Positions 1 to 10,718 of a stretch of DNA of 64,000 bases are shown here, piece after piece. Made by a program: the position numbers and the translations under genes. The stretch is from NCBI GenBank assembly GCA_016169945.1, contig JADLSH010000224.1, forward strand, positions 176,259 to 240,258, given 5' to 3'. Position 1 is the first letter of the stretch, and every line of letters begins with the position of its first letter. This DNA is from Trachythela sp. YZ-2020 (Eukaryota; Cnidaria; Anthozoa; Malacalcyonacea; Clavulariidae). The notes under the pieces were generated by a model, which did not search any database, was not told where the DNA came from, and saw only the letters and a program-made list of their open reading frames with translations.

Positions 1-1603
1 ATTGGGCTAATTCAAATACCGAAAGCCCACTTACATGCTACCCTAATGCACCCTCTAATAATTTTACTCCATCTATAAATACCATATGTTTTCCTTGTTA
101 ATGGTTAATAACACTATTAGGCCATGCTTGTTAACTAATGTAACCGCAACCATGTACAATGAGTCTTCCCTCGATTTAAGCTATGCACGTGTAAAGTACA
201 TTGTTATATACTAATATATCTAACTCTTTCCTCTTTCCTTGATACTAGCGATATAGGTTATAAAGTCTTATGTATCAATTTAATATGCAGATGAAACACT
301 ATACACTGTTATAAATCAATACATTGAGTCGGTGACTGCTTTACAAACATATAGACATGACATGTTATGGTCGTATATATATTTTTCGCGTGCAGGCGTT
401 TAATACCTGGCAAAATTCGCCCTGCTTAAAAGCCATCCCAGGAGAAATATAGATCTCTTTGCTAACACAATTAAAGATAATATATACAGTCAAATTTGAG
501 CAATCGAAAAAATACTCTGTTAATGTGAATCAAAACAAACAGGAGCAAAGGGCAGAAAGGGAAATTTAGACGATAAATTAATTCAAACGTATAGAAAGAC
601 ATCGCTGGATATTCATTGCTATTATGGTTTTTATTGCGCATATAGCGCATGAATCGTGGCAAAAATCGTTTCCTTAGTGATCTCAGTGTCACATACGTGC
701 CTATATGTCGAGAATGATCCCTCCGTTGAACTGTAGTCCTCGACTAAGTCAAAGTTTTTGGTTATATGGTTTTATTAAAAATTGAGCTATGTTACACAGT
801 TAATCAGCAATCTTTCAAAAGCATTTGGAAATTATTGGGAGCCGATCCCCCCTCCCCACTCCCTATTGTCTGCTACTGTGCTTATCATACATATCCCCTT
901 GAAGTAGCGGACAGCTAGCTTCGAACTGACTGTACATGGCTGCTGTAAGCAGGCATACACCAGCATATGAAAATTATGTTTTAGCCTACATTAAAATGTT
1001 TATACTGACATACACCCACAATGTCAGACGTGGTGTAATCTACTCCATGTAACATATTTTTAGCTGAAACACTGCATGATAATTCAATTTAATTTAGAAG
1101 ATTTTCAATCAATTACAATCATACGTTCTGGCTCCAGAGGATATTTTGTATATCATATTATAAACACTATGTCTGGTTTTAACTGCTAGTTGAGAAACGA
1201 TGCATTACAATCTATAGTGTTACAAAATATAGCACAAATCTTCCTTCCTCTCGGCTCCCTGAGTCTCTGACAGTCTAACACTTTCAATTATTAATTTCCT
1301 GACCAATAATCCATAAAAATTATTCGACAAATTCTACAATTTTGTTTATAATTGCAACAATTGACGCCCGCATTAATACAGCATCGCGGATAGAGCACGA
1401 GCATGCGTATAACCCACGTATGAAATCATAGGTGATTTCATTCCATTTTTCATTGAGTCATGCCCACTACCTAACCTGCGAACGGGCATACTCTGGCTAC
1501 GAGATTGCCGTCACGTTTAAAAATTCTGGCGGGCGGGCCATGGGTACGAAGTTGGTGCTGAGTAAGGCAGATAATAGAGAAGTATTAGCTAGCTGTATTT
1601 TAC
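1..1603. other. No gene seen (intron or downstream part of the convertase gene)
   Basis: I see no supportable coding exon on either strand here. The next convertase exon, which should hold the oxyanion-hole Asn in an ASGNGG-like motif, was looked for on the minus strand and not found, so it probably lies beyond the left edge. The sequence is AT-rich without obvious long repeats. Confidence 0.5.
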
Positions 1604-1782
1604 CTTGCTTGTACCCTCTTGTAATGCCAGCAAAGTCAGTGGTCCTGGGCCTTTGACAACAGTGCCAGAATCGGATGGACCCCAACTGTTGGAGAATATA
1701 TCAATTCCATGACCAGCAAAAGGATATAATGCCTTTGCCGCATCTGTGTCATTTGGGAGAGCTGTGTTGATCAATCGAATGC
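1604..1782 (-). CDS. Convertase exon: IRLINTALP to NSWGP to QEGTSK
   Basis: 179-bp exon. The acceptor is a T-rich tract ending in TTTTTTCAG, and the first two bases complete a Gly codon from the previous exon (IAG-IRL). The reading continues with FSNSWGPSDSG, the conserved S8B segment that in furin reads YSASWGPEDDG, and then GPGPLTLLALQEG. It ends at the donor AAG|GTAAAA with complete codons (phase 0). The family order predicts that a GRGGKGSIFVWASGNGG-like segment follows, but it is not in the window. Confidence 0.88.
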
Positions 1783-2679
1783 CTGAAAAAAGTTAAAGTG
1801 TTCCTAATTTAATAATAATAATAATAATAATGGTTTATTGAACAATATATCCACATAGTGGCTCTTCACTTGTTCACTACCTAATATACAAAAAATAATA
1901 ATTTAAAATAGAATATATATATATATACAATTAAATGGAATATTGAAGAATATATTAACAATATAAAAATATAAAAATATAAATAATTACTTAAGACGCT
2001 CTAATGCCCTGGTGTAAATGATCTTTTTAGTGTCATTACAGAAAGTGTTAAAGTCAGGGCAAGATCTCACATTATTGGGTAATGTGTTAAATAGGTGTGA
2101 AGTTTGGTCCTGAAATGTATTGCTAACTAAGGGTCTCTCCAACTGTAATTTTTTACCATTGTGAAAAAGAGACAGTAAAAGTACATATATTATGATTTTA
2201 AAGAGAAAATAGCCATGTTTCACAAATCAATGACTACTCTAACCAAATCGTCATCACATGAATTTGTAGATAACAATGCAACAAGCCAACAAGAGACCTC
2301 ACACAAGACCACAATACTAAATACATAATACCAAACTTTCCTTGTCACAGGCTTTAAACTAAATAATGATCGATTAGCAAGTTGAACTTACAGGTAATTA
2401 TTACCTCTGTCTGCTGAAATCCTAACGTAGCGTATCTTTTGTTTCCTGAGCACTCGGGTAGAACTAATGAGTTCGACACAAAAGAATATGCTACGGTACG
2501 GAACGTTACGATATGTTTGAAATGGAAAATGGCCTTTATAGCAGGAAAACCTTCGAAAACATTTGAATCAATGATTTTCGTAGGTGTGTTTGGCATGTCT
2601 ACGTAACTTCAGATCTTAGCAGCCAGTATAATTTGGCTTGTAATTACCAGCTGGAAAGGTATTTCATGTAAATGAATAC
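1783..2679. other. Convertase intron with simple repeats
   Basis: Intron between the His exon and the NSWGP exon. It contains an (AAT)n tract at 1811-1831 and a TA-rich run near 1914-1927. Short ORFs here have no recognisable family and no splice logic. I see no other gene. Confidence 0.6.
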
Positions 2680-2768
2680 CTGCAATATTGGCTTCGTATG
2701 CCACACCAACCCCACAGATTCCATTGTTGGCGGCCCCAGCAATGACACCAGCGCAATTTGTACCATGC
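2680..2768 (-). CDS. Convertase exon with catalytic His
   Basis: 89-bp exon that begins after TTTTTTATTAG and ends at GCAG|GTATTC. It encodes [15 protein letters not shown] then [10 protein letters not shown]. HGTxCAGxIA is the catalytic-His signature of S8B convertases. The first base completes a Gly codon whose two other bases come from the 8993-9051 exon (SEG-HGT), and the last base opens the Gly codon finished by the next exon. Acceptor phase 2 and donor phase 1 fit both neighbours. Confidence 0.92.
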
Positions 2769-3196
2769 CTAATAAAAAATAAAGCCCATTTGCAAAAACA
2801 GTATTCAGGCACCGTTAAAACCTAAGCATAGACAAACTATTTCTAACCCATGAAAACCCTTGACCAATAGACTCGAGGAATTACAGTACCTAGCAAATTG
2901 ATCAAACAATTTAACCCAGAGATCCTAAGGATAGTGGAAAGTTTCAACAGGCTATCGATAAACAATAATACATTTTTATTCTTCAAAAAAGGAATATCCA
3001 TGAAAACGTATTGAAAAATGGAAATTCTCTTCCGAATTCCGAAACGGAAATTTTGTTTTAAGCGGAAGCACTGTTTAGTTTATTTCCGCTTTCTATGACA
3101 GGTTCCTTTGTTTGCTTTCTATAAATAAATCTTTCTCACGGTATTTACTTTACTATTTATACTTTTACAGTAAAATTGCGCAACAACAATTTTGTG
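2769..3196. other. Convertase intron; short copy of a dispersed repeat
   Basis: No coding signal. About 3060-3160 carries a gcggaagc...ctatttccgctttctataaat segment that recurs near 15215-15275 and, in part, near 35955-35990, so it is a third, short piece of that repeat family. Confidence 0.45.
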
Positions 3197-3760
3197 TTAA
3201 GGTGGCTCCCTAGGGTTTTTTCCCCGAGGGTAACGTTTCTCGTATACATGGCGGGAAATTAAAAATAGTCGTGTGGCATCTTTCAAACATAACTTTGAAT
3301 TTCTTTTATTTCCTTCGGTGAATTTTTTTTAAATTTCATACGTATAAAGACATTACTTTCGTTAACCTAAATACACATTTTCACAAAATTAAATCGATAC
3401 ATTTTTTTTAATATCAATTTTGAACCTTTTTTTACATTACTCGAAAATGTATCGATTTAATTTTTTTTAAATACAGCAAAAGAACCATTGAAACACTACT
3501 CTTTGATTTGCAAATTTTCAATAAAATTTACCGAAGAAAATCTTCAAAATGGCAAGAAGAATAGAAAAAACGTACTTTATTGAAGACATGCTGTTGCCAT
3601 GGTAACAGAGTTTGAGCGCAAATTTACTTTTGAAAAATCTTCAAACTAATGTAACGCATGTTTGGCGAATTTCGTGCTCATATCACGCACGGTAATGGTT
3701 TGGGAGTCGTTTTATTTCATCAGTGTTGTCTTGAGTAAAAACCCTAGGGAGCCACCTTAA
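3197..3760. mobile_element. piggyBac-like MITE with TTAA target duplication
   Basis: The 556-bp body (3201-3756) starts GGTGGCTCCCTAGGG and ends in the reverse complement CCCTAGGGAGCCACC, with TTAA on each side (3197-3200 and 3757-3760). TTAA duplications with short inverted termini are typical of piggyBac-type transposition. There is no transposase ORF, so the element is non-autonomous. It resembles the 9076-10247 element in its first bases (GGTGGCTC) and in an internal GTTGCCATGG-like segment, so the two are probably related. Confidence 0.8.
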
Positions 3761-3775
3761 ACAGATTTCCATAAT

Positions 3776-5335
3776 TTGAATTCGTTCAATTGCAGATACC
3801 AGCTGAAAGTTTTCATTCATGGTATTGTGATGATGGTTGTCACGTCGTATCCGAAGAAGACTGCCTGGGATGTTCGTCGCACATGTGCGCGGCCAGTCCC
3901 GCGGCGGAGTCACAGGGTCTTGTGCAGTTTGTTCAGCGGAAGCCAGTTTCGGCAGTCATGTTCGGGTTTTTCCTTCTCAGTCTTGCCTGCCCGAATTGTT
4001 CAATATTTGTCCTCTCGAAGAGGCGAACGGTAGCTCTCCATCCACTTCGGTTGTTTGCACATTGTTCAAAGTCAGCAGTTTGTATGTCACAGATCTTCAT
4101 GGTATTCTTCAGATTATCTTTGAAGCGTTTCCGAGGTCTTCCTTGATCACGTTTTCCACATTCCAGTGCTCCAATATAGAAGTTGTTTTGGCAGTCTGTT
4201 TCCCTAACCGCAACTGCCTCTTTTTAGTAAGCTTTCAACTGTGCAAGCGTTTGCTTTCTGCAGTACAATAGTGTTGGGGGTTTTGTCCTGCCAATTTACA
4301 TGGAGAATCTTGCGTAAGCACTCTTTTAAATTCCCAGTTGCTTTATGTGTTGTCTATACGCTGTCCATGTTTCCCTGCCATACAGGAGGGTACTCATAAC
4401 CACAGCTCTAAAGACCGCCACTTTTGTCTTGATGGTGAGATCATGACTGTTCCATACTCTCTCATAAAGTCTGTCCTCATTATAGATGCCCTCATTATAG
4501 TTTTTCAAGGCTTCGTCTAGTATTGTTCCCAAAAACAGGATGAAGATACTTGGAGCAATGACACGCCCTTGCTTAACGACAGTTGTAATCAGGAATCTTT
4601 CGGAGAATTCACCATCGGCACATACCCTTCATTTCAAGTTACCATGAAGTTGTTTGAGAATATTGATAAACTTGTCTGGTATGCCTTTTTTGGAGAGGAC
4701 TTGCCACAGCATTTCACGCGATACTGTGTCGAGTGCCTTGGTCAGATTGCTAAACACTTCAGAAAGGCCAACGTTTTGTTCAATGCACTTTTCTTGAAAC
4801 TGAAATACCATGTCAACGGTTCTCCGGCTGCTCCTAAATCCACAATGTGACTCTGAATCTTCTTGGTGTATGATTACCTCCACTAGACGATACCTGGCCA
4901 TGATATTTGCGGTGATATCAAACAGCGAGATACCCTATAATTACGACAGTCCGAACGGTTGCCTTTCTTTTTGTACATCGTAACAATTATTGCATCTTTC
5001 AGATTGTTTAGAATGCCTTCTTTTTCCCAGAACAGAGTGATACGATCATGAAGTGTCTCAAGTAGAACCTGCCCTCCATGTCTTAGAACTTAAATTGGGA
5101 TTCCATCTTCTCCAATGGCTTTACCATTTTGTTAGCTTTTGATGGCCCTTTGAATTTCTACTATTGTTGGGGGCTGTTCCAATTCATGTCGGATAGATTT
5201 TTGTACGATGTTGAAACTAGCTCTGGTTGTGCTTGTGTGTTTATTCAGTAGCGTTGAGAAGTGTTCTTTCCAACGATCTAGAATGGCCAATTTGTCAGTT
5301 AGAATTGACGCTTCATCTGCTGTTACCGTAAGTAC
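3776..5335 (-). pseudogene. Non-LTR retrotransposon (LINE) reverse transcriptase, 3' half
   Basis: Degenerate ORF on the minus strand. From about 5335 downward it shows a linker (LAILDRWKEHFSTLLNKHT), then ADG-like GEDGIP, then MYKKKGNRSDCRNYR, then CGFRSSRRTVDMVFQFQEKC with LTKALDTVSR (RT fingers and palm region), then MSTLLYGRETW (thumb end), and finally a C-terminal C/H-rich finger remnant (AAHMCDEH) around 3850-3930. Stop codons and frameshifts break it, and the YxDD segment is not intact. The 5' endonuclease part is missing, as expected of a 5'-truncated LINE. It sits in a convertase intron next to a MITE. The clade is not assigned. Confidence 0.75.
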
Positions 5336-6199
5336 GTGTAGTAACCGTAAACTTAAGGGAAATGAGTCTCTAGACCATAGATATAATAAACCTAGATTGC
5401 TGACTTATACGTAGTGGACGCGTGACCTGCATGATAAATCCAAGATGGCCGCCATTCAGGGCAAAAAGACTATAAACTCTACGGGGAAACTCTACGGGGC
5501 AATAACTACTTATCGTGAAGGTTTTAGACGCAAACTGGACAGCTGGGGATGAATTGATGTAAGCATATCGCTCGCCGAAATTTGTACGAAATCGTCACTT
5601 GGTCAGTTCGAGTGAATTACTCTGGTTTAGAGTATTTTATACAGGAAATTTGTGGTTTTCAAGGCCAAAGACGTATACCTTGAAGGCTTTGGATGCAGAA
5701 TGGACCGTTTGGGATGAATTATATTAAAATATCGCTCGCCGAAGCTTGACAGTAGTCCACATGAATGTCACTTGCTCAGCTGGAGTCGTTTACTGCAGAC
5801 AAGTACTTTAAATGTACTTGGTTTAATACATTTAGTCATTAGATATTTTGAGGAATATTCGGAACATTACTTAGAGGATAAAAGTAATGTCTGTAACAGG
5901 CTTTACTTGCTGAGACGACTGGGATTACAAAAAAGCAATAAAAATAGCAATTAAAATTGGGAATGGAAAATGAGATTATGATCCCTCCCACCTCTTACAA
6001 CCCTCTGACTTCTTTCCCCAGTTTTTTTTTCCTTTTGTAGTATTTTTGGGGCTCACTTAAATCTGGGGCCCATCGAGCAATTCCCCCCCAGGGCAGCCTT
6101 GGAAAATATAGCTTACTACATGGTTAAAAAGAACCATAAATAGAAAATACTAACATATTGTTAATCTGGACATTCATTCTCACTAGATGAGAGGGCGGC

Positions 6200-6290
6200 T
6201 ATATTGCGAGTTGCGAGTTTGCAAGTTGCGAGTCTACCGGTTGCGAGTTTGCGAGTCTGCGTGTTGCCAATTTGCGAGTTTGCGACAATG
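6200..6290. repeat. Minisatellite of TTGCGAGTT units
   Basis: Imperfect head-to-tail units of 7-9 bp built on TTGCGAG/TTTGCGAG, about ten copies, broken by an ACCGG variant. It lies within an intron and no function is evident. Confidence 0.75.
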
Positions 6291-7212
6291 TGGAAAAAGC
6301 GTGCGTGCAACCTGCCTATATATGGAGAAAATCAGGCTGAACCATGAGCAGTGACACGTCACACCACTCACACGTGCAGATGGAGCCATGGAGGTCGAAT
6401 TTGTTGAAAGTTCAAATTCACTGTAAGTGTTCTTAAATATGTTTTATCTTGTTTATTGTTTAGTGGTTGTTTTATAAATTTTGTGGGAATACTATAAATG
6501 ACCGACTTATTCTACTTATGTGCTATGTTATTTTTTTAACAAACGGAGCAAGGAGCCAAGATATAGCCTACTTTTAAATTACGTAAAAACGTAAAAACCT
6601 GCAGCGACGAATTTGGAGCGCGTATATTCTTTATGCCGAATACTTTTAATGATTTCACAAATACTTTAGGTTTTACACTTGCCTTGATGTATGTCGAACG
6701 TACGGATATATAACGTGGACAAATTCCTTGACCAGTATTAAAAGGAACAAATTATCTGAGTATTTTATAATACGATGATATATGCGTAACTTATTTAAAT
6801 AAGTAGAGAAGACAAAAACAAAGTTGGTGAAGTACTTTAACAGCTGTATTAAAATAAAATAGCGAGTTTCGACACAAATAGCATTTTGGAAAGATGTCCC
6901 GGCAAAGCCAGTTGAGTGCATTGACATTGTTTACAATTTCTAATTCATGCATCTCACTTGCTGGGCTAGTGGGCTGTCTCGCATAGCAGGCCGTCCGAGT
7001 TGTGTACAATAGTAAACGTATTGGTTTATTGCCGAAGCCCAAGCCCAGGCCATACTTCGATTTAAATTATTTAAAGGCACAGTAGCGCCTGTTGAATGAT
7101 GTGTTTCTGGGTTGTTTTTATGGCACTTAATTTAATGGTTTGGTGGACTGCGGACGGCGGACTGCGGACTCTTTATTTATAGAAAATATGTTGCGGTTGG
7201 GTTGTCGGAGCA

Positions 7213-7242
7213 ATATTATTATTATTATTATTATTATTATTA
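7213..7242. repeat. (ATT)n microsatellite
   Basis: About ten uninterrupted ATT units. Confidence 0.95.
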
Positions 7243-8055
7243 CAGTAATGACGTCATAATAGAGCTTAATTAGCGTGACGGTTTTGTCAACACGGACGTC
7301 TTTGTCAACACGCCGTTTTTGATGGCGACAGTGAAACTGCGTAAATTGCCGTTCTTGTTTTCAAGCACGAACTGCTGGTCATGACGCCATAATTAATAAT
7401 TAACAGTGTAATTGTGTACGCATTCTTAACTGTTGGTAAACAAAGAGTTTGCATGTCCTTTTTAGCTTTTCTTAGGCAACTCTCATCAAAAATTTTAACC
7501 CGTTCAAAGTTGATGAGTCGATAAGAGTGTATGCATGAGAGTTGATGACAGTTGGCGGTCAAACGTGACCGAGAGTTGCCACTTTTGACCAGAGCCATGA
7601 TGGAACGCAACTATAGCAGGAAAGGAACAACATTCGTAGCTCGTCTTTTTGACTCAAAAGCTGAATAAGCAACTTTACATCTCTGTCTGTTTTAGCATGA
7701 GCGTTCTTGTTTTCTTGTTCAAGAATATAGTCATCAATTGGTTTTTCTAATGTTGTAAATCTTTCGCATTTTGGACATTGTCAAACTTGTCCGGTTCAAA
7801 CTTAATAAACTTTAAACAACCAGAAAAAGACGGCAAACTATAGCAAGCTCCTGTCGTGAACATTGGCCGTGATTCCGTGAATGAAATTGCTCGTACGTTA
7901 ACACACGCTCACGCTAATTGGCCGAAACGTTTTTCGCACGTGTGGAATAATCGTTTCGCGTTCCTGAATGGTTGACGTTAGTTTAGAACAAACCTTGAAA
8001 TGGCTTTTCACATGAATAAAGGCTTAAAGCCATACGTAAATACTGTATCAGTATC

Positions 8056-8846
8056 TAACGGGTGTCCCCCAAAAAAGTATCGCTGTTTGAATTAATATTT
8101 CGTAACAGGTATTTTACTCAAATAAATTTCATTATATTTAAAAAGAGCTAACTTAAATTTTGGTATATAACATTTGAATTTTGATGCAATATTGACCGAG
8201 CTACGGATGTTTGAAGTTGAATAAGCGTTTTTTAAATTGCCAAACATTAGCATAAAACGACGGCCCGATCAAATATCTATTTGGTTAAACATATGTACAA
8301 CGTAATTGTTCCAAAGATAAAGATTTGATCAGCTGGAAAAGGTTGTCCTTGAGCATGAATACGTCGTCTTGCTCTGGAAACCATGCAATCAAAGAATTCT
8401 GGATCAGTTCCTCATCCAAAGTTTCACATGCCAAAACAATTGCCTCACGAAGCTGTCTTCAATGTTTTCAACTAAATTTTCTGTCAAAGTGTATTATCCA
8501 TTTTTATTCCAAAGGGTTACAAAAGACTAACAAAATAGTAAATCTACAAGGATTTGTAGTAGATAAATCTACTGTAAATCTACAGTAAATCTGACAATAC
8601 TCGTGATAGAATGGCAACTGTTTTCAAATCAATTTAATAAGCCGTTTTTTCACTAATTTTAAAAACGTACCGCAACTTCAAACAACTGTATCTCGGTCAA
8701 TATTGCATCAAAATTCAAGTGTTATATTCCAAAATTTACGTCAGCCAATTGTGAATACAACACAAATTATTTGAGTGAAATACCTGTTGTAGTTTTCGTG
8801 CTACATTAGATCAAACAGAGATACTTTTTTTTGGACACCCTGCATA
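8056..8846. mobile_element. Tc1/mariner-like element relic
   Basis: The 787-bp body (8058-8844) is flanked by TA. It opens with GGGTGTCC...AAAAAAGTATC and closes with GATACTTTTTT..GGACACCC. The inverted arms extend for roughly 200 bp with mismatches (GACCGAGCTACGGATGTTTGAAGTT against its reverse complement). TA targets and termini of the GGGTGTCC type are typical of mariner-family elements. A minus-strand stretch around 8320-8480 reads REAIVLACETLDEELIQNS, which resembles the C-terminal end of mariner transposases, so this is a deleted copy of an autonomous element. Confidence 0.65.
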
Positions 8847-8992
8847 TAATAAAACGATATTTATTAGATACGTGATCAGAGTTGATCAAAATGGCAGGGC
8901 GAAATTCACAAAAGCAAAAGCTGTTCATTCTAATATTGTATATAAATATATATAAAATGGAAAAATATATGAACGTGTAAAACAATACTTAC

Positions 8993-9051
8993 CCCTCAGA
9001 TGGCGTAGGATCCGAATCGTGGTCGATATAGTCATGGCTCAATTTTGGAAG
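8993..9051 (-). CDS. Convertase exon between Asp and His exons
   Basis: Short 59-bp exon. After the acceptor TTTAG it reads LPKLSHDYIDHDSDPTPSEG, with the last Gly codon completed by the next exon, and the donor is GG|GTAAGT. It corresponds to the family's conserved segment (furin: NYDPGASFDVND..PDP). Entry phase 0 matches the 10590 exon and exit phase 2 matches the 2768 acceptor. It has no start codon and is too short to appear as an ORF, but the protein joins smoothly on both sides. Confidence 0.88.
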
Positions 9052-9071
9052 CTAAATTGAAATATTTCAAC

Positions 9072-10251
9072 TTAAGGTGGCTCGATACACTTTTTTCAAA
9101 AATGGAAAATTAACAATTTACGTCTGACTTTTTGGACAATTATTACTTGTTGGAAAACAAAGAGTATGACTTTTATGAAGTTACATCGAAAGAGTTTACA
9201 TTTCTTAATAAAGGTCACATACCTGCCGTTGCTATGGCAACAATGATGTTTCAATATGGCGGATATTTTCCATTTAAAGTAATTTAACTAGAAAACGAAT
9301 TCGGTGACCCCGTTTTTTATTTTATAAAATGCTTTCTTTTAGTATATTGAATTATTTTAACGATTTAAAAAAAATTCTGTCAACCCAAAATTGTCCATAT
9401 TTGTGAAAGGTGATTATTCATAATAACATTTTTTTGGGTCGACAGAATTTTTTGAAAATCGTTAAAATAATTCAATATACTAAACAAGGGCGTCAATCCT
9501 GGGGGGATGGGGGGGGGGATGAATCCCCCCACTTTTTGGGCAGAGGGGGGTCAATATGTAATTATCTCCAGTTTTGCTCATACGACATGTTCTCATCATT
9601 AGAATTCTGTAAAGTCTTCCCCCAAAGTGCATGAAATGGCATTTCAGAGATTCAAAATGTTTCTGGGGAGGCATGCCCCTATACCCCCTATAGCCTTCCA
9701 GCTTTCGGAACTCGATACCTACATTCGTCCTAGCAGCATGGGGCCTCAATAGACAATTTTAGTTTTGGCCCCTTTACTGTCCTTTACGCCCTTTCATCGG
9801 GGAAAACATACCTACACCCCTAACGCTTAGACCCAAGTTACGCTTCCGTCGGGAGATGTCTATAAATTATGCGGAAATGCCCTGAAAATATTAAGCGTGT
9901 TACATGCCTCCAAAACTATCAGCAGGTCCCATCCCCCACCCCCCCCCACACACTTTTAGAGATGGATTTTCGCCCTTGATACTAAAAGAAAGTATTTTAT
10001 GAAATAAAAAGTGGGGTTCACCGAATGTTTTCGAGTTAAATTATTTTAAATGGAAATATCAGCCATATTGAAACGTCATTGTTGCCATAGCAACGGCAAC
10101 TATGTGACCTTTGTTAAAAAATCAAATTCCTTCGATATTAGTTTATAAAAGTCATACACTCTTTGCCTTCCAACAAGTAATAATTGTCCAAAAAGTCGGA
10201 CGTAAATCATTAATTTTTCATTTTTTAAAATACTGTATCGAGCCACCTTAA
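9072..10251. mobile_element. piggyBac-like element with long inverted arms
   Basis: TTAA flanks (9072-9075 and 10248-10251) a body beginning GGTGGCTCGATAC and ending GTATCGAGCCACC. The two arms stay inverted-complementary for about 400 bp, for example GACTTTTTGGACAATTATTA on the left against its complement near 10175-10205. The unbroken element would be about 680 bp, because its centre is interrupted by the hAT-like insert 9485-9978. No transposase is present. Confidence 0.8.
9477..9986. mobile_element. hAT-like MITE nested in the piggyBac-like element
   Basis: The 494-bp body (9485-9978) starts CAAGGGCG and ends CGCCCTTG, with an 8-bp direct duplication ATACTAAA on both sides (9477-9484 and 9979-9986). 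The pre-insertion site can be checked against the opposite arm of the host element near 9345, which holds the uninterrupted complement of AATATACTAAAAG. An 8-bp TSD with CAxGGGCG-type termini fits the hAT superfamily. The interior has G- and C-runs next to the ends and no transposase. Confidence 0.8.
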
Positions 10252-10589
10252 ATCTTAATTCTTGGTTTTCCACTAACTTAAAAGTTCAATTCCACTATGA
10301 AGAAGATTACGTCAAATATCCTGGCTTGTAAACCATGCACATACAAATGATTAGCGAAAATGCTTATTAGTTACAAGCACTAGTGGTTGCAACATGTATG
10401 TTATAACTACAAGTGTTTGTAACTATTTTATATATATGTATTGGTTCATTTGATAAGTTGTTTAGAACATTGGCGTGTGGAAACATGTGCATAGACATGT
10501 GAAGTTTTGAGGGAGAAATTACATTTTCAAATCTTTTTCAGAAAAGATGACAACATTATTCCCATTAATACGATTAAAATTTTACTTAC

Positions 10590-10718
10590 ATAACGACCTT
10601 TGAACTCCTCGTGTGTGTACTTAATTCCATTATCAACAACCGCTACAGTTATATTTTTCCCAGTATATCCTTTTGCCCAAACATTATCAACATTGTGATC
10701 TGCAGTGATTCCTCCACT
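10590..10718 (-). CDS. Convertase exon with catalytic Asp
   Basis: 129 bp, 43 whole codons. The acceptor is GTTGCAG and the donor TAT|GTAAGT. It encodes SGGITADHNVDNVW, then GYTGKNITVAVVDNGI and THEEFKGRY. GYTGK-x(4)-VVDxGI is the S8B catalytic-Asp block. Most convertases have DDG where this has DNG; the first, catalytic Asp is kept. In phase 0 it joins ...WKNQKYL upstream and LPKLSHDYI downstream. Confidence 0.92.

Larger units (their letters stand above)
5336..8055. other. Convertase intron, no gene seen
   Basis: AT-rich intronic sequence. Two related segments near 5515-5590 and 5690-5750 share a 'gatgaatt...atcgctcgccgaa' theme and may be an old local duplication. A minisatellite and an ATT microsatellite inside it are listed separately. 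No ORF shows a recognisable domain. Confidence 0.5.

Noticed and set aside
471..692. Minus-strand 73-codon ORF near the left edge
   Set aside because: Low-complexity hydrophobic and basic composition, no domain, no splice or neighbour support.
2354..2596. Minus-strand ORF between convertase exons considered as the missing linker exon
   Set aside because: No resemblance to the DPxASxDxNxxDPxP block; the correct exon is 8993-9051 with proper phases.
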